A stretch of DNA of 64,000 nucleotides from Aliiroseovarius zhejiangensis (GTDB lineage Bacteria > Pseudomonadota > Alphaproteobacteria > Rhodobacterales > Rhodobacteraceae). The translations under genes and the position numbers were made by a program. This document shows, one piece after another, positions 27,361-37,462 of the stretch. The stretch covers positions 248,001 to 312,000 of the forward strand of contig NZ_BNCH01000002.1 of NCBI RefSeq assembly GCF_014656375.1, written 5' to 3'. The notes under the pieces were generated by a model. The model ran no database searches and was not told the DNA's origin. It was given only the letters and a program-made list of their open reading frames with translations. Numbering within the stretch: the stretch's first letter is position 1; every line of letters begins with the position of its first letter.

Positions 27361-27660
27361 CTCAACAGATTTTCAAGCTGGTGAGTCTCTTTTCCCAACC
27401 CGGTTCAGCCCGCCATTTGCTGCGCGACGGCGAAACTTGCTGGAATTTTGGTTAACAGGTGACGAATTTCTGCACGCGCAAAATGCTTAACCTGTGCCCG
27501 AACCCCTTGCAAACAACGGTATACTGAAAGGCCAGCCCTGGGTTTTGCGCTCGCATTCATAAACTCGAATGCGATATGCACTCGGTTGACCCTGCCCCCC
27601 CCTGACGGTAAACCGCAATGAGCTAGCGACAGGCGGGTAAACCGTTCAAAGGAGCCACAC
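27361..27660 (+). promoter_or_regulatory. nuo operon upstream region with candidate -10, inverted repeat and direct repeats
   Basis: This 300-base gap holds no gene I can support. TATACT (27520-27525) is a good -10 box but lacks a clear -35 at normal spacing. Downstream, TCGCATTC (27551-27558) and GAATGCGA (27567-27574) form a perfect 8-8-8 inverted repeat. Two copies of GGTAAACCG follow at 27607-27615 and 27636-27644, 29 bases apart. AAGGAG precedes the nuoA GTG. The repeats could bind a regulator or fold in the leader. Confidence 0.4.
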
Positions 27661-28026
27661 GTGGAAGACCTTCTCAGAGAATATCTCCCCATCATCATTT
27701 TCCTCGGATTAGCGATTGTTATCGGTCTTGTTCTGATCCTTGCCGCCGTTGTGTTGGCGGTCCGCAATCCCGATCCCGAAAAACTCAGCGCCTATGAATG
27801 TGGCTTCAACGCCTTTGACGATGCGCGGATGAAGTTCGACGTCCGGTTCTATCTGGTGTCGATCCTGTTCATCATTTTCGACCTCGAAATCGCCTTCCTG
27901 TTCCCGTGGGCCGTGGCCTTCAAGGATGTGGGCATGGTCGGGTTCTGGTCGATGATGGTGTTCCTGGCCGTCCTGACGATCGGCTTTGCCTATGAGTGGA
28001 AGAAAGGGGCGCTGGAATGGGAGTGA
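27661..28026 (+). CDS. nuoA: NADH-quinone oxidoreductase subunit A
   Basis: Membrane subunit of complex I at the junction with the peripheral arm, 121 residues with three transmembrane helices. The family marks are [41 protein letters not shown], of which the YECG loop and the FDLE at the second helix are conserved. The GTG start has AAGGAG 8 bases upstream. First gene of the nuo operon; it overlaps nuoB by 10 bases. Confidence 0.97.
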   Translation: MEDLLREYLPIIIFLGLAIVIGLVLILAAVVLAVRNPDPEKLSAYECGFNAFDDARMKFDVRFYLVSILFIIFDLEIAFLFPWAVAFKDVGMVGFWSMMVFLAVLTIGFAYEWKKGALEWE

Positions 28027-28550
28027 TGACCGGACCAAACACCGCCGAAGGCGATCGCGAACACGCCACGCGGCTTCTGAACGATCAGCTGGCCGACAAG
28101 GGTTTTCTGCTGACTACCACCGATGACATCATCAACTGGGCGCGCACCGGCAGCTTGCACTGGATGACCTTCGGTTTGGCCTGCTGCGCGGTCGAGATGA
28201 TGCACGCATCCATGCCGCGTTATGACCTTGAACGCTATGGCGTTGCGCCGCGCGCCTCTCCGCGTCAGTCGGATGTGATGATCGTGGCGGGCACGCTGAC
28301 CAACAAGATGGCACCGGCCCTGCGCAAGGTTTACGACCAGATGCCCGATCCGCGCTATGTGATCTCGATGGGGTCGTGTGCCAATGGCGGCGGCTATTAC
28401 CACTATTCCTATTCCGTGGTGCGCGGCTGTGACCGGATCGTGCCCGTGGACATTTACGTGCCCGGCTGCCCCCCGACCGCCGAGGCGCTGGTCTATGGCA
28501 TCCTGCAACTGCAACGCAAAATCCGCCGCACCGGCACGATTGTGAGGTAA
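28017..28550 (+). CDS. nuoB: NADH-quinone oxidoreductase subunit B
   Basis: Holds cluster N2, the last Fe-S cluster before ubiquinone in complex I. It has 177 residues with the four ligands in the conserved pattern: adjacent cysteines in GLACCAVEM, Cys in [12 protein letters not shown] and Cys in [14 protein letters not shown] 28017 is preferred because AAAGGGG lies 7 bases upstream; ATG 28026, sharing a base with the nuoA stop, is the alternative. Confidence 0.97.
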   Translation: MGVMTGPNTAEGDREHATRLLNDQLADKGFLLTTTDDIINWARTGSLHWMTFGLACCAVEMMHASMPRYDLERYGVAPRASPRQSDVMIVAGTLTNKMAPALRKVYDQMPDPRYVISMGSCANGGGYYHYSYSVVRGCDRIVPVDIYVPGCPPTAEALVYGILQLQRKIRRTGTIVR

Positions 28551-28553
28551 GCG

Positions 28554-29165
28554 ATGAGTGACGCCCTGAACGAACTTGGCGCCCTGCTGGAAGCCAAACG
28601 CCCCGATTGCGTGCTGGGCTGGGACATTGCCTTTGGCGAGTTGACCGTCACCGTGCCGCTGTCGGCCATTCCGTCTTTCATCGAGTTTCTGAAGACCGAC
28701 ACCGCCTGCAAATTCTCGACGCTGGTGGACATCACCGCTGTGGATTACCCGTCGCGCGAAGATCGCTTCGACGTGGTTTATCACTTCCTGTCGATGTACA
28801 CGAACCTGCGCATCCGTGTGAAAGTCGCGATCCGCGAAGACGACATGGTGCCGTCGATCACCGAGGTTCACCCCTCGGCTGGTTGGTTCGAACGCGAAGT
28901 GTTCGATATGTTCGGCATCCTGTTTTCGGGTCACCCGGATCTGCGCCGGATCCTGACCGACTACGGTTTCCGCGGTCATCCGCTGCGCAAGGATTTCCCG
29001 ACCACGGGTTATACCGAAGTGCGCTATGACGAGGTCGAGAAACGCGTGGTCTATGAGCCCGTATCGCTGACCCAGGAATATCGCCAGTTCGACTTCATGT
29101 CGCCGTGGGAAGGGGCCAACTATATCCTGCCCGGTGATGAAAAATCTGACGAGGCCAAGGGCTGA
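28554..29165 (+). CDS. nuoC: NADH-quinone oxidoreductase subunit C
   Basis: Peripheral-arm subunit of complex I (30 kDa subunit), 203 residues. The conserved block [46 protein letters not shown] is unmistakable. It is separate from nuoD, unlike the fused NuoCD of enterobacteria. It starts 3 bases after nuoB and is followed, after 5 bases, by the inserted sulfotransferase gene. Confidence 0.97.
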   Translation: MSDALNELGALLEAKRPDCVLGWDIAFGELTVTVPLSAIPSFIEFLKTDTACKFSTLVDITAVDYPSREDRFDVVYHFLSMYTNLRIRVKVAIREDDMVPSITEVHPSAGWFEREVFDMFGILFSGHPDLRRILTDYGFRGHPLRKDFPTTGYTEVRYDEVEKRVVYEPVSLTQEYRQFDFMSPWEGANYILPGDEKSDEAKG

Positions 29166-29170
29166 ACCAG

Positions 29171-30010
29171 ATGAGCGGGCAAACCTTCATATTCTGCCTT
29201 GGGGCAACGAAAGCTGGCACTAGCTGGCTGTTCGATTACCTGTCTGGCCACCGGGAGTGTCATCTTCCGGCGATGAAGGAATTGCATTACTTCGACGCGT
29301 TGGAGCATGGCACGGGCGATTTCTATCGCAAGCAGGCGCAAGCGCGGCTTGAGGCCGCCCGAAAAGACAAGCCGACCGCATGGCAGAAACGGCTGATTTC
29401 TGATCTGGAACGCTGGCTGGCGGTGTTTGACGGGAAGACGCGCAATGACGCGGCCTATCTGCGCTATGTGCAGGATGGCGGTGCCAAGGCGCGTGTAGTT
29501 GGTGACTTCACCCCTGCATATGGCTTGCTGAAAGAAAAAACGCTGAAAACCATGGCGGCGCTGACCGACAAGGTGCGGTTTGTCTATCTGATGCGCGATC
29601 CGGTGGATCGGATCTGGTCAAACATCCGCATGATGGCGGGCGGTGACGGGGCGACGCTGGATGCGAAGGTGGATGGCGTGCTGAACGGCACGGCAGAGAA
29701 TATCCTTGATCGGTCGAACTATCGTCGCACGCTGAACCGGTTGACCCGCGCGATCCCGCGCGAGGCTCTGCATATCGAATTTTACGAACGGCTGTTCACG
29801 CCCGCCGCCATCGAACGTCTGTGCGCGTTTCTGGGGATCGCCCCCCAGCCCGCATCGTTCGACCGTGTGGTGCATGAAAGCGTGAAAGCCGACCTGCCCA
29901 TGGGCCAACGCGCCCAACTTCAGGCAGCCCTTAAACCGCAATACAATTTCGTCGAGAAGTTCATGGGTGAGCTTCCGCCGGAATGGACCCAGAAGATGGT
30001 GAGCGCATGA
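29171..30010 (+). CDS. Sulfotransferase family protein inserted between nuoC and nuoD
   Basis: Protein of 279 residues with both PAPS-binding signatures of cytosolic-type sulfotransferases: the P-loop-like [17 protein letters not shown] at the N-terminus and [14 protein letters not shown] for the 3'-phosphate. A Glu/Lys/His patch ([12 protein letters not shown]) lies where the acceptor site is expected. It starts 5 bases after nuoC, and its stop overlaps the nuoD start by 4 bases (ATGA), so it is fully embedded in the operon and coupled to nuoD. GC content looks like that of its neighbours, so it is not an obvious recent arrival. The acceptor is unknown. Confidence 0.85.
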   Translation: MSGQTFIFCLGATKAGTSWLFDYLSGHRECHLPAMKELHYFDALEHGTGDFYRKQAQARLEAARKDKPTAWQKRLISDLERWLAVFDGKTRNDAAYLRYVQDGGAKARVVGDFTPAYGLLKEKTLKTMAALTDKVRFVYLMRDPVDRIWSNIRMMAGGDGATLDAKVDGVLNGTAENILDRSNYRRTLNRLTRAIPREALHIEFYERLFTPAAIERLCAFLGIAPQPASFDRVVHESVKADLPMGQRAQLQAALKPQYNFVEKFMGELPPEWTQKMVSA

Positions 30011-31230
30011 TGGACGGATCCAAGGATTTCAACGACGCCCTGACCGGCGAACAGAAGATCCGCAACTTCAACATCAACTTCGGCCCGCAACACCCGGCCG
30101 CCCACGGCGTGCTGCGCATGGTGCTGGAGCTGGACGGCGAGATTGTCGAACGGGCCGACCCGCATATCGGCCTGTTGCACCGTGGCACCGAAAAGCTGAT
30201 GGAAAGCCGCACCTATCTGCAAAACCTGCCGTATTTTGACCGGTTGGATTATGTGGCCCCGATGAACCAGGAACATGCCTGGTGTCTGGCGATTGAAAAG
30301 CTGTGTGGCGTCGAGGTTCCGCGTCGCGGTTCGCTGATCCGCGTGCTGTTTTCGGAAATCGGCCGCATTCTGAACCACCTTCTGAACATCACCACGCAGG
30401 CGATGGATGTGGGCGCGCTGACGCCGCCGCTCTGGGGCTTCGAAGAGCGTGAGAAGCTGATGATCTTCTATGAACGCGCTTGCGGCGCGCGCCTGCACGC
30501 CAACTATTTCCGCCCCGGCGGTGTCCATCAGGACCTGCCGCCCGAACTGATCGACGATATCGAGACATGGGCCAACGAGTTTCCCGCCAAGATCGACGAT
30601 ATTGACGGGCTGTTGACCGAAAACCGCATCTTCAAACAACGCAACGCCGATATCGGCATCGTGACTGAAGAAGACATCCTGAACTGGGGCTTTTCGGGCG
30701 TGATGGTGCGTGGGTCGGGCTTGGCCTGGGACCTGCGCCGCGCGCAGCCCTATGAATGCTATGACGAGTTCGAGTTCCAGATCCCTGTCGGCAAGAACGG
30801 TGATTGCTATGACCGCTATCTTGTCCGCATGGAAGAGATGCGCCAGTCGCTGAAGATCATGCACCAGGCGATCGCGAAACTGCGCGCGCCGGACGGGCAG
30901 GGCGACGTGATGGCACGTGGCAAGCTGTCGCCGCCGCCACGGGGCGAGATGAAACGCTCGATGGAAGCGTTGATCCACCACTTCAAGCTGTACACCGAAG
31001 GCTTCAAGGTGCCTGCAGGCGAAGTGTATGCCGCCGTGGAAGCGCCCAAGGGCGAGTTCGGCGTCTATCTGGTGGCTGACGGGACCAACCGCCCCTACCG
31101 CGCCAAGATCCGCGCGCCGGGATACCTGCACCTGCAAGCTATGGACCATGTGGCCGGTGGCCACCAACTGGCCGACGTCGCCGCCATCATCGGCACCATG
31201 GACGTCGTGTTTGGGGAGATCGACCGCTAA
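30007..31230 (+). CDS. nuoD: NADH-quinone oxidoreductase subunit D
   Basis: 49 kDa-type subunit of complex I that forms the quinone site with NuoB, 407 residues. Conserved segments include [15 protein letters not shown] near the start, the quinone-site [26 protein letters not shown], and the C-terminal [12 protein letters not shown] 30007 overlaps the sulfotransferase stop (ATGA); ATG 30010 is also possible. Its stop shares one base with the nuoE start. Confidence 0.97.
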   Translation: MMDGSKDFNDALTGEQKIRNFNINFGPQHPAAHGVLRMVLELDGEIVERADPHIGLLHRGTEKLMESRTYLQNLPYFDRLDYVAPMNQEHAWCLAIEKLCGVEVPRRGSLIRVLFSEIGRILNHLLNITTQAMDVGALTPPLWGFEEREKLMIFYERACGARLHANYFRPGGVHQDLPPELIDDIETWANEFPAKIDDIDGLLTENRIFKQRNADIGIVTEEDILNWGFSGVMVRGSGLAWDLRRAQPYECYDEFEFQIPVGKNGDCYDRYLVRMEEMRQSLKIMHQAIAKLRAPDGQGDVMARGKLSPPPRGEMKRSMEALIHHFKLYTEGFKVPAGEVYAAVEAPKGEFGVYLVADGTNRPYRAKIRAPGYLHLQAMDHVAGGHQLADVAAIIGTMDVVFGEIDR

Positions 31231-32375
31231 TGCTTCGCCGTTTGCATCATGAACAACCCGAAAGTTTTGCCTTCACCCCGGCCAACCAGGCCTGGGCCGA
31301 AGCGCAGATCACGAAATATCCCGAAGGGCGTCAGGCCTCGGCTGTGATCCCGCTGTTGTGGCGGGCGCAGGAACAGGAAGGCTGGCTGACCAAGCCCGCG
31401 ATCGAGCATGTGGCGGATATGTTGGGCATGGCCGATATTCGCGTGCTGGAAGTCGCCTCGTTTTACTTCATGTTCCAGCTGCAACCTGTTGGGTCTGTTG
31501 CGCATATCCAGATTTGTGGCACCACGTCCTGCATGATTTGCGGCGCGGAGGACCTGATCGCAGTCTGTCGCGAAAAGATCGCCGACAAGCCGCATGTCGT
31601 GTCGACCGATGGCAAGTTCAGCTGGGAAGAGGTTGAATGCCTGGGCGCCTGCACCAACGCGCCCATGGCCCAGATTGGCAAGGACTATTACGAAGACCTG
31701 ACCGCAGAAAGCCTTGGCAAGCTGCTGGATGACCTGGCTGCAGGCAAGGTGCCTGTGCCGGGCCCGCAAAACGGGCGCTATGCATCCGAGCCGCTGGGCG
31801 GGCTGACCTCGCTGACCGAATATGAAAGCGGCAAGACGCAGTATAACGCAAGCGTCCAACTGGCGACCGATCTTGGTGACACGATCAAGCGGATTGACGG
31901 CACCGAAGTGCCCCTGCTGACGCCGTGGCTTGGCAAGAACGCCACCAGCGGCAAGGCGCAACCGCCAAAACCCGCCGTGGACCCCAAGCCTGCCAACAAG
32001 CAAAAGCCTGTGCGCAAGGTGCCCGAGGATGACAGCAAGAAAATTGCCAAGCCCCCGGTCAAACCGGCAGCCGAACCGGTTGCCCCTGAGAACACCAAGA
32101 AACCCCGCACGATGAAAGCCCCCCGCAAGTCAGGCGCGGACGACCTGAAACTGCTGAAGGGCGTTGGCCCCAAGCTGGAAGGTGTCCTGAACGGGCTTGG
32201 CTTCTGGCATTTCGACCAGATCGCCAAATGGAATGCGGAAGAGATTGCCTGGGTTGACGATCAACTGTCCTTCAAGGGCCGGATTGAACGCGACGGCTGG
32301 GTCGAGCAAGCCAAAATCCTTGCAGAAGGCGGTGACACCGCGTTTTCGCGCAAGAACAAGAAGGGCGAGGTCTGA
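31230..32375 (+). CDS. nuoE: NADH-quinone oxidoreductase subunit E with C-terminal helix-hairpin-helix extension
   Basis: The N-terminal 24 kDa-type thioredoxin-like domain (about residues 1-185) binds 2Fe-2S cluster N1a through C96, C101, C137 and C141. The protein is 381 residues, well over the 160-240 of most NuoE. Beyond the Fe-S domain lies a region rich in Lys, Pro and Ala (about 235-300), then a helix-hairpin-helix-like domain (301-381) with [20 protein letters not shown] and [12 protein letters not shown]. The latter is like the C-terminal extension of alphaproteobacterial ribosomal protein L21. The next gene encodes the same domain on a membrane anchor. Confidence 0.94.
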   Translation: MLRRLHHEQPESFAFTPANQAWAEAQITKYPEGRQASAVIPLLWRAQEQEGWLTKPAIEHVADMLGMADIRVLEVASFYFMFQLQPVGSVAHIQICGTTSCMICGAEDLIAVCREKIADKPHVVSTDGKFSWEEVECLGACTNAPMAQIGKDYYEDLTAESLGKLLDDLAAGKVPVPGPQNGRYASEPLGGLTSLTEYESGKTQYNASVQLATDLGDTIKRIDGTEVPLLTPWLGKNATSGKAQPPKPAVDPKPANKQKPVRKVPEDDSKKIAKPPVKPAAEPVAPENTKKPRTMKAPRKSGADDLKLLKGVGPKLEGVLNGLGFWHFDQIAKWNAEEIAWVDDQLSFKGRIERDGWVEQAKILAEGGDTAFSRKNKKGEV

Positions 32376-32493
32376 CTGGAACCAGGTATGTTGACGGGTC
32401 GAATGGAACATAAGCGTCTGACAAGGCAGAAAAATGCCAACGCATCCGTGCGACCTGTTTTTGTGTCCACCATCAACAACAGGGATAGGGACA

Positions 32494-33252
32494 ATGACTA
32501 AAGATACCGGGTTTTTCACCTGCAAGAATATCTGCTGGATCATCGGCGCGCTGCTTGGTTTTGCGCTGTTTCTGATGATCTCGGGCATCATCGGCCTGAT
32601 CATCGGGATCGCCGTGGCCATTGGCTTGGCGATTTTCTTGCAGAAGGTCTTTTGCAGCGATGTGACCAGCACTGCGGTCGGAGAGATCGCACAGGCAGGC
32701 GATGACGTCGCGCCGGATGAGCGTGGGTCGGACGAGGTTGCGGCCTCGGCGGCCAGCATTCCGGCTGCGGCGATGGATGGGGCACCCGTCCCGGTCGAGG
32801 CCGCGACCGCCCCTCAGGCCCCCGCCGAGAAGACGGACGCCAAGCCTGCTGTGAAAAAGCCTGCTGCGAAAAAGACAGTCTCGGATACACCAGTGGCCAA
32901 GAAAGCCACGCCGAAAGGCTCTGCCGCCAAAGCAGCCAAACCGGCCGCAGCCGCACCGACCGGCCAGCCCAACAAGCCACACACCATGGATGCACCGCGC
33001 GCCTCGGGCGCCGATGATCTAAAGCAACTCAAAGGCGTCGGGCCGAAACTGGAGCAGACGTTGAACGCGCTTGGCTTCTGGCATTTCGACCAGATCGCCC
33101 AATGGGGCCCGGACGAGATCGCCTGGGTTGACGACAACCTGAGCTTCAAAGGTCGGATCGAACGGGACGGTTGGGTGGAACAAGCCAAGACCCTGGCCGA
33201 AGGCGGGGAAACCGCGTTCTCGAAGAAGGTCAAAAAGGGCGATGTTTATTAA
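32494..33252 (+). CDS. Membrane-anchored protein with a C-terminal NuoE-like helix-hairpin-helix domain
   Basis: Protein of 252 residues. Residues 12-53 form a hydrophobic hairpin with GxxxG-like glycines (IIGALLGFALFLM, IIGLIIGIAVAIGLAIFLQ). Residues 60-170 are low-complexity Ala/Lys/Pro, probably disordered and basic. Residues 171-252 match the NuoE tail at about 67 of 81 positions by hand count, including [17 protein letters not shown] and [17 protein letters not shown]. The start ATG 32494 has AGGGA close upstream. Placed between nuoE and nuoF, it is probably an assembly or tethering factor for the NADH module, which is inference. Confidence 0.8.
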   Translation: MTKDTGFFTCKNICWIIGALLGFALFLMISGIIGLIIGIAVAIGLAIFLQKVFCSDVTSTAVGEIAQAGDDVAPDERGSDEVAASAASIPAAAMDGAPVPVEAATAPQAPAEKTDAKPAVKKPAAKKTVSDTPVAKKATPKGSAAKAAKPAAAAPTGQPNKPHTMDAPRASGADDLKQLKGVGPKLEQTLNALGFWHFDQIAQWGPDEIAWVDDNLSFKGRIERDGWVEQAKTLAEGGETAFSKKVKKGDVY

Positions 33253-33267
33253 AGGATGACACAGATC

Positions 33268-33492
33268 ATGCACACCGATCCGAAAAACAGCTTACAGCGG
33301 GAAGGGCGCCTGGCGGGTCTTGTCATCGCCTTCACCGGTGCGCTGTGGGTCGGTGGCACCTGGGCGGGAAACCACTTTGGTTGGTCTCAATCAATCAGAG
33401 GTTTGTTGGACTTGTGCGCTTTGGCCGGGTTCGTGTTTGGCCTGGTGGTAACGTATCGGATCTGGCGCAAGCGCCGGGCGGATGAAGGATAA
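33268..33492 (+). CDS. Small two-helix membrane protein in the nuo operon (DUF5337-like)
   Basis: Protein of 74 residues with two transmembrane segments (LAGLVIAFTGALWVGGTW and LLDLCALAGFVFGLVVTY) and a basic tail WRKRRADEG. It resembles small proteins found in the same place in other Rhodobacterales nuo clusters (DUF5337-like, from memory). ATG 33268 has AAAGG 12 bases upstream; ATG 33256 is in frame but lies on top of that site. It starts 15 bases after the HHH protein and ends 6 bases before nuoF. Function unknown. Confidence 0.7.
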   Translation: MHTDPKNSLQREGRLAGLVIAFTGALWVGGTWAGNHFGWSQSIRGLLDLCALAGFVFGLVVTYRIWRKRRADEG

Positions 33493-33498
33493 GAACGA

Positions 33499-34794
33499 AT
33501 GCTGCAGGATAAAGACCGGATCTTTACCAACCTTTATGGCATGCACGACCGCACCCTTGCGGGCGCCAAACAGCGTGGCCATTGGGATGGCACCGCCGGG
33601 ATCATCAAGAATGGGCGCGAGTGGATCATCGAGCAGATGAAAGCCTCGGGCCTGCGGGGTCGTGGTGGTGCGGGCTTCCCGACCGGTCTGAAATGGTCCT
33701 TCATGCCCAAGGAAAGCGACGGCCGTCCGGCCTATCTGGTGATCAACGCGGACGAATCCGAACCCGGCACCTGTAAAGACCGTGAGATCATGCGCCACGA
33801 TCCGCACACGCTGATCGAGGGCGCGCTGATCGCGTCTTTCGCGATGAATGCGAACACCTGCTATATCTATCTGCGCGGCGAATATATCCGCGAGCGCGAG
33901 GCGCTTCAGGCGGCGATTGACGAATGCTATGATGCGGGGCTGCTGGGCAAGAACGCCGCGAAATCCGGCTGGGATTTCGACCTGTTCCTGCATCACGGGG
34001 CAGGCGCATATATCTGTGGCGAGGAAACCGCGCTTCTGGAGAGCCTTGAGGGCAAGAAAGGCATGCCACGCATGAAGCCGCCCTTCCCGGCGGGGGCGGG
34101 TCTGTATGGCTGCCCGACCACCGTGAACAACGTGGAAAGCATCGCCGTCGTGCCGACCATTCTGCGCCGCGGGCCGGAATGGTTTGCAGGCTTTGGCCGC
34201 CCCAACAACTCCGGCACCAAGCTGTTTGGCATCTCGGGCCATGTGAACAACCCCTGCGTTGTCGAAGAGGCAATGTCGATTTCCTTTGAGGAACTGATCG
34301 ACAAGCATTGCGGCGGCATTCGCGGTGGCTGGGACAACCTGAAAGCCGTGATCCCCGGCGGCTCGTCGGTGCCGTGCGTGCGCGGTGAAAACATGCGCGA
34401 CGCGATCATGGATTTCGACTATCTGCGCGGCGAGCTTGGCTCGGGTCTTGGCACCGCGGCGGTGATCGTGATGGACAAGCAGACCGACATCATCAAGGCG
34501 ATCTGGCGTCTGGCGAAATTCTATAAGCACGAAAGCTGTGGTCAGTGCACGCCGTGCCGGGAAGGCACCGGCTGGATGATGCGCGTGATGGATCGCCTGA
34601 TGCGCGGCGAAGCCGAGGTCGAGGAAATCGACATGCTGTGGGACGTGACCAAACAGGTCGAAGGTCACACGATCTGCGCCCTTGGCGACGCGGCCGCCTG
34701 GCCGATCCAGGGTCTGATCCGCAACTTCCGCGACGAAATCGAGGATCGCATCCGTGTGAACAAACAGGGTAAGGCCAGCATCGCGGCAGAATGA
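33499..34794 (+). CDS. nuoF: NADH-quinone oxidoreductase subunit F
   Basis: 51 kDa-type subunit of complex I that binds NADH and FMN and holds cluster N3, 431 residues. The glycine-rich [16 protein letters not shown] binds [19 protein letters not shown] and [13 protein letters not shown] line the FMN site, and the cluster ligands are in [15 protein letters not shown] plus the later [21 protein letters not shown] precedes the ATG. It follows the two small membrane-protein genes and precedes the leader ORF and DUF5333-like gene. Confidence 0.97.
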   Translation: MLQDKDRIFTNLYGMHDRTLAGAKQRGHWDGTAGIIKNGREWIIEQMKASGLRGRGGAGFPTGLKWSFMPKESDGRPAYLVINADESEPGTCKDREIMRHDPHTLIEGALIASFAMNANTCYIYLRGEYIREREALQAAIDECYDAGLLGKNAAKSGWDFDLFLHHGAGAYICGEETALLESLEGKKGMPRMKPPFPAGAGLYGCPTTVNNVESIAVVPTILRRGPEWFAGFGRPNNSGTKLFGISGHVNNPCVVEEAMSISFEELIDKHCGGIRGGWDNLKAVIPGGSSVPCVRGENMRDAIMDFDYLRGELGSGLGTAAVIVMDKQTDIIKAIWRLAKFYKHESCGQCTPCREGTGWMMRVMDRLMRGEAEVEEIDMLWDVTKQVEGHTICALGDAAAWPIQGLIRNFRDEIEDRIRVNKQGKASIAAE

Positions 34795-34825
34795 TGCCGA
34801 CCCGTGGCGAGCAAAGGAAATGATG

Positions 34826-34945
34826 ATGAACATGCAGATCAACATACTGAAAACAGGCGGTTTTCCGTCCGTTTTCGCGCGTTGTTATTGCATGACAACA
34901 CCCGCGCTCCCCATCTCCTTTTCAAGAAAAGGAGATATGGAATGA
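34826..34945 (+). CDS. Candidate 39-residue leader peptide upstream of the secreted DUF5333-like gene
   Basis: Short frame in the 147-base gap after nuoF. It is preceded by AAAGGA, 7 bases before ATG 34826 (in-frame ATGs at 34820 and 34823 also exist). It runs through both arms of the hairpin at 34913-34936, and its stop overlaps the next start as ATGA (34942-34945). Its sequence (beginning MNMQINILKTGG) has no recognisable domain. A leader whose translation melts the hairpin would explain the layout. No conservation evidence is available here. Confidence 0.45.
   Translation: MNMQINILKTGGFPSVFARCYCMTTPALPISFSRKGDME
34913..34936 (+). promoter_or_regulatory. Perfect hairpin sequestering the ribosome binding site of the DUF5333-like gene
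   Basis: ATCTCCTTTTC (34913-34923) and GAAAAGGAGAT (34926-34936) are exact inverse complements separated by two A, giving a stem of 10-11 pairs. The right arm contains AAGGAG (34929-34934), the Shine-Dalgarno of the ATG at 34942, so initiation should be blocked unless the stem is opened. No T tract follows, which argues against a simple intrinsic terminator. Confidence 0.7.
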
Positions 34946-35361
34946 TGAAACTTCGCCCCTTTGTGCTTGCCTCGGTCCTTGCCGCAACTGCGACGGCCGG
35001 ATCAGCTTCGGCCACCGATTACTCGGTGTTACGCAAAGACGACCGGATGCACGCCGAATTGTTGAGTGCGTCGATCGCCTATCTGATCGACGAGAACTGT
35101 CCGACCCTGCGGTTGCGCAAGTTGCGCCTGCTGAACAAGGCGTTTTCGCTGCGCAAACACGCTGTGTCACTGGGATTCACGACGAAAGAAGTCATGGCCT
35201 ATGTGGACAGCAAGGCTGAACAGGACCGCTTTCGCGCCATCGCCGAGCCCATGCTGGCCAAGCGTGGCGCAACGGCAGGCGACGAAGAAAGCTATTGCGC
35301 CATCGGGCGCGAAGAAATGGAAAAAGGCACCTTCGCAGGGTCATTGCTGACCAAACGCTAG
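34942..35361 (+). CDS. Secreted small protein in the nuo operon (DUF5333-like)
   Basis: Exported protein of 139 residues with a signal peptide whose core is FVLASVLAATATAG and predicted cleavage after SASA. The mature part is helical, has two Cys (NCPTLRLRKLRLLNK and SYCAIGREEM) that could pair, and resembles the DUF5333 family seen in Rhodobacterales (from memory). ATG 34942 is selected by the AAGGAG 8 bases upstream. That site lies in a perfect hairpin, so translation may depend on the upstream leader ORF. A periplasmic protein between nuoF and nuoG is unexpected; the function is unknown. Confidence 0.75.
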   Translation: MMKLRPFVLASVLAATATAGSASATDYSVLRKDDRMHAELLSASIAYLIDENCPTLRLRKLRLLNKAFSLRKHAVSLGFTTKEVMAYVDSKAEQDRFRAIAEPMLAKRGATAGDEESYCAIGREEMEKGTFAGSLLTKR

Positions 35362-35419
35362 GGGCTGACAGGTGCGGAGACGGGGAAAACCCCGCTTCGC
35401 GAATTGAAAAGGGACCGTG

Positions 35420-37441
35420 ATGAGCGACTTGAAAAAGATCGTCATTGACGACATGGAAGTTGAAGTTGATGGCGCGATGACGCTGATTCAGGCCTGTGAA
35501 GTGGCCGGGATCGAGGTGCCGCGTTTCTGCTATCACGAACGCCTGTCGATTGCCGGCAACTGCCGCATGTGTCTGGTCGAGGTCGTTGGCGGCCCGCCCA
35601 AGCCCGCGGCGTCCTGTGCGATGCAGGTGCGTGACCTGCGCCCCGGTCCCGAAGGGGAACCGCCGGTCGTGAAAACCAACTCGCCGATGGTCAAGAAGGC
35701 CCGCGAAGGCGTGATGGAGTTCATGCTGATCAACCACCCGCTGGATTGCCCGATTTGCGATCAGGGCGGCGAGTGTGACTTGCAGGATCAGGCAATGGCC
35801 TATGGCATGTCCGGGTCGCGGTTCAGGGAACAGAAACGCGCGGTGGATGATCTGGATCTGGGGCCGCTTGTGGGCACCGCGATGACGCGCTGCATCAGCT
35901 GCACCCGTTGCGTGCGCTTCACCACCGAGATCGCCGGGATCACCCAGATGGGCCAGACCGGTCGCGGTGAGGATGCCGAGATCACCAGCTATCTGAACCA
36001 GACGCTGGATTCGAACCTTCAGGGCAACATCATTGACCTCTGCCCGGTCGGCGCGCTGACCTCGAAACCCTATGCGTTCACCGCCCGCCCGTGGGAGCTG
36101 ACCAAGACCGAAACCATCGACGTGATGGACGCGCTTGGGTCGAACATCCGCGTGGACACCAAGGGTCGCGAAGTGATGCGCATCCTGCCGCGCAACCATG
36201 ATGGCGTGAACGAGGAATGGATTTCCGACAAGACGCGCTTCATCTGGGATGGTCTGCGCCGCCAGCGGCTGGACGTGCCTTATGTGCGTGAGGGCGGCAA
36301 GCTGCGCAAAGCCACGTGGGGCGAGGCGCTGGCCAAGGCTGCCGAGGCCATGAAGGGTGCCAAGAAGGTTGCCGGTCTGGTCGGCGATCTGGCCTCGACC
36401 GAAGCCGCGTTCAGCCTGAAAATGCTGATCGAAGGGCTGGGTGGCAATGTTGAATGCCGCACGGACAATGCGCGCCTGCCAATCGGCAACCGCTCGGGCT
36501 ATGTCGGCACGGCGCGGGTCGAGGACATCGACAACGCCAAGTTCATCCAATTGATCGGCACCAACCCGCGCGTTGAAGCGCCGGTTCTGAATGCCCGCAT
36601 CCGCAAGGCGTGGCTGAAGGGGGCGCAGGTCGGTCTGGTCGGCGAACCGGTCGATCTGACCTATGACTACGCGCATGTCGGCAATGACCGTGCGGCGCTG
36701 GAAAGCATCGTAGGCAAGGAATACAGCGCGGTGAAGGATGCGCCGTCGGTCGTGATCGTCGGCATGGGCGCTTTGCGTGAAGCCGATGGTCTGGCGGTTC
36801 TGTCCAACGCGATGAAGCTGGCCGAGGATACCGGCTCCAAGCTGATGATCCTGCACACGGCTGCTGGCCGCGTGGGTGCGATGGACGTGGGTGCTGTGAC
36901 CGAAGGTGGCATGGAGGCCGCGACGACGGGCGCCGATGTGATCTTCAACATGGGTGCGGACGAGATCGACATAGATGCCGGTCCCTTCGTGATCTATCAG
37001 GGCAGCCATGGCGACCGGGGCGCAATGCGCGCCGACGTGATCCTGCCGGGCGCGGCCTATACCGAAGAGGGCGGGCTGTTCGTCAACACCGAAGGGCGCC
37101 CGCAACTGGCGCTGCGTGCGAACTTCGCACCGGGTGAGGCCAAGGAAAACTGGGCGATCCTGCGGGCATTGTCGGCGGAACTGGGCGCGACGCTGCCATG
37201 GGACAGCCAGGCGGGCCTCCGCCGCGCCATGGTCGAGGCCGTACCGGTTCTGGCCGGGGTCGATCAGGTGGCTGAGAATGAATGGCAACCGCTGCCGGTC
37301 GAGAAAATGGGAGCGGCCAGCTTCCGTTACGTGATTGGCGATTTCTATCTGACCAACCCGATTGCACGGGCGTCGGAAGTGATGGCAGAGCTGTCCGCTC
37401 AGGCGCGCGCACGCGCGTCGTCGAAGCTGGCGGCGGAATAG
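35420..37441 (+). CDS. nuoG: NADH-quinone oxidoreductase subunit G
   Basis: 75 kDa-type subunit of complex I that carries electrons from the flavin toward NuoB, 673 residues. The N-terminal 2Fe-2S cluster ligands are in [21 protein letters not shown] and AASCAMQV; further cluster ligands are in [30 protein letters not shown] and [12 protein letters not shown]. The rest is the molybdopterin-oxidoreductase-like fold without cofactor. ATG 35420 has AAAAGGGA upstream. The 58-base gap before it contains a CGGGG-AAAA-CCCCG mini-hairpin. Confidence 0.97.
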   Translation: MSDLKKIVIDDMEVEVDGAMTLIQACEVAGIEVPRFCYHERLSIAGNCRMCLVEVVGGPPKPAASCAMQVRDLRPGPEGEPPVVKTNSPMVKKAREGVMEFMLINHPLDCPICDQGGECDLQDQAMAYGMSGSRFREQKRAVDDLDLGPLVGTAMTRCISCTRCVRFTTEIAGITQMGQTGRGEDAEITSYLNQTLDSNLQGNIIDLCPVGALTSKPYAFTARPWELTKTETIDVMDALGSNIRVDTKGREVMRILPRNHDGVNEEWISDKTRFIWDGLRRQRLDVPYVREGGKLRKATWGEALAKAAEAMKGAKKVAGLVGDLASTEAAFSLKMLIEGLGGNVECRTDNARLPIGNRSGYVGTARVEDIDNAKFIQLIGTNPRVEAPVLNARIRKAWLKGAQVGLVGEPVDLTYDYAHVGNDRAALESIVGKEYSAVKDAPSVVIVGMGALREADGLAVLSNAMKLAEDTGSKLMILHTAAGRVGAMDVGAVTEGGMEAATTGADVIFNMGADEIDIDAGPFVIYQGSHGDRGAMRADVILPGAAYTEEGGLFVNTEGRPQLALRANFAPGEAKENWAILRALSAELGATLPWDSQAGLRRAMVEAVPVLAGVDQVAENEWQPLPVEKMGAASFRYVIGDFYLTNPIARASEVMAELSAQARARASSKLAAE

Positions 37442-37462
37442 GAACAAGGGCAGGACCGGGAC

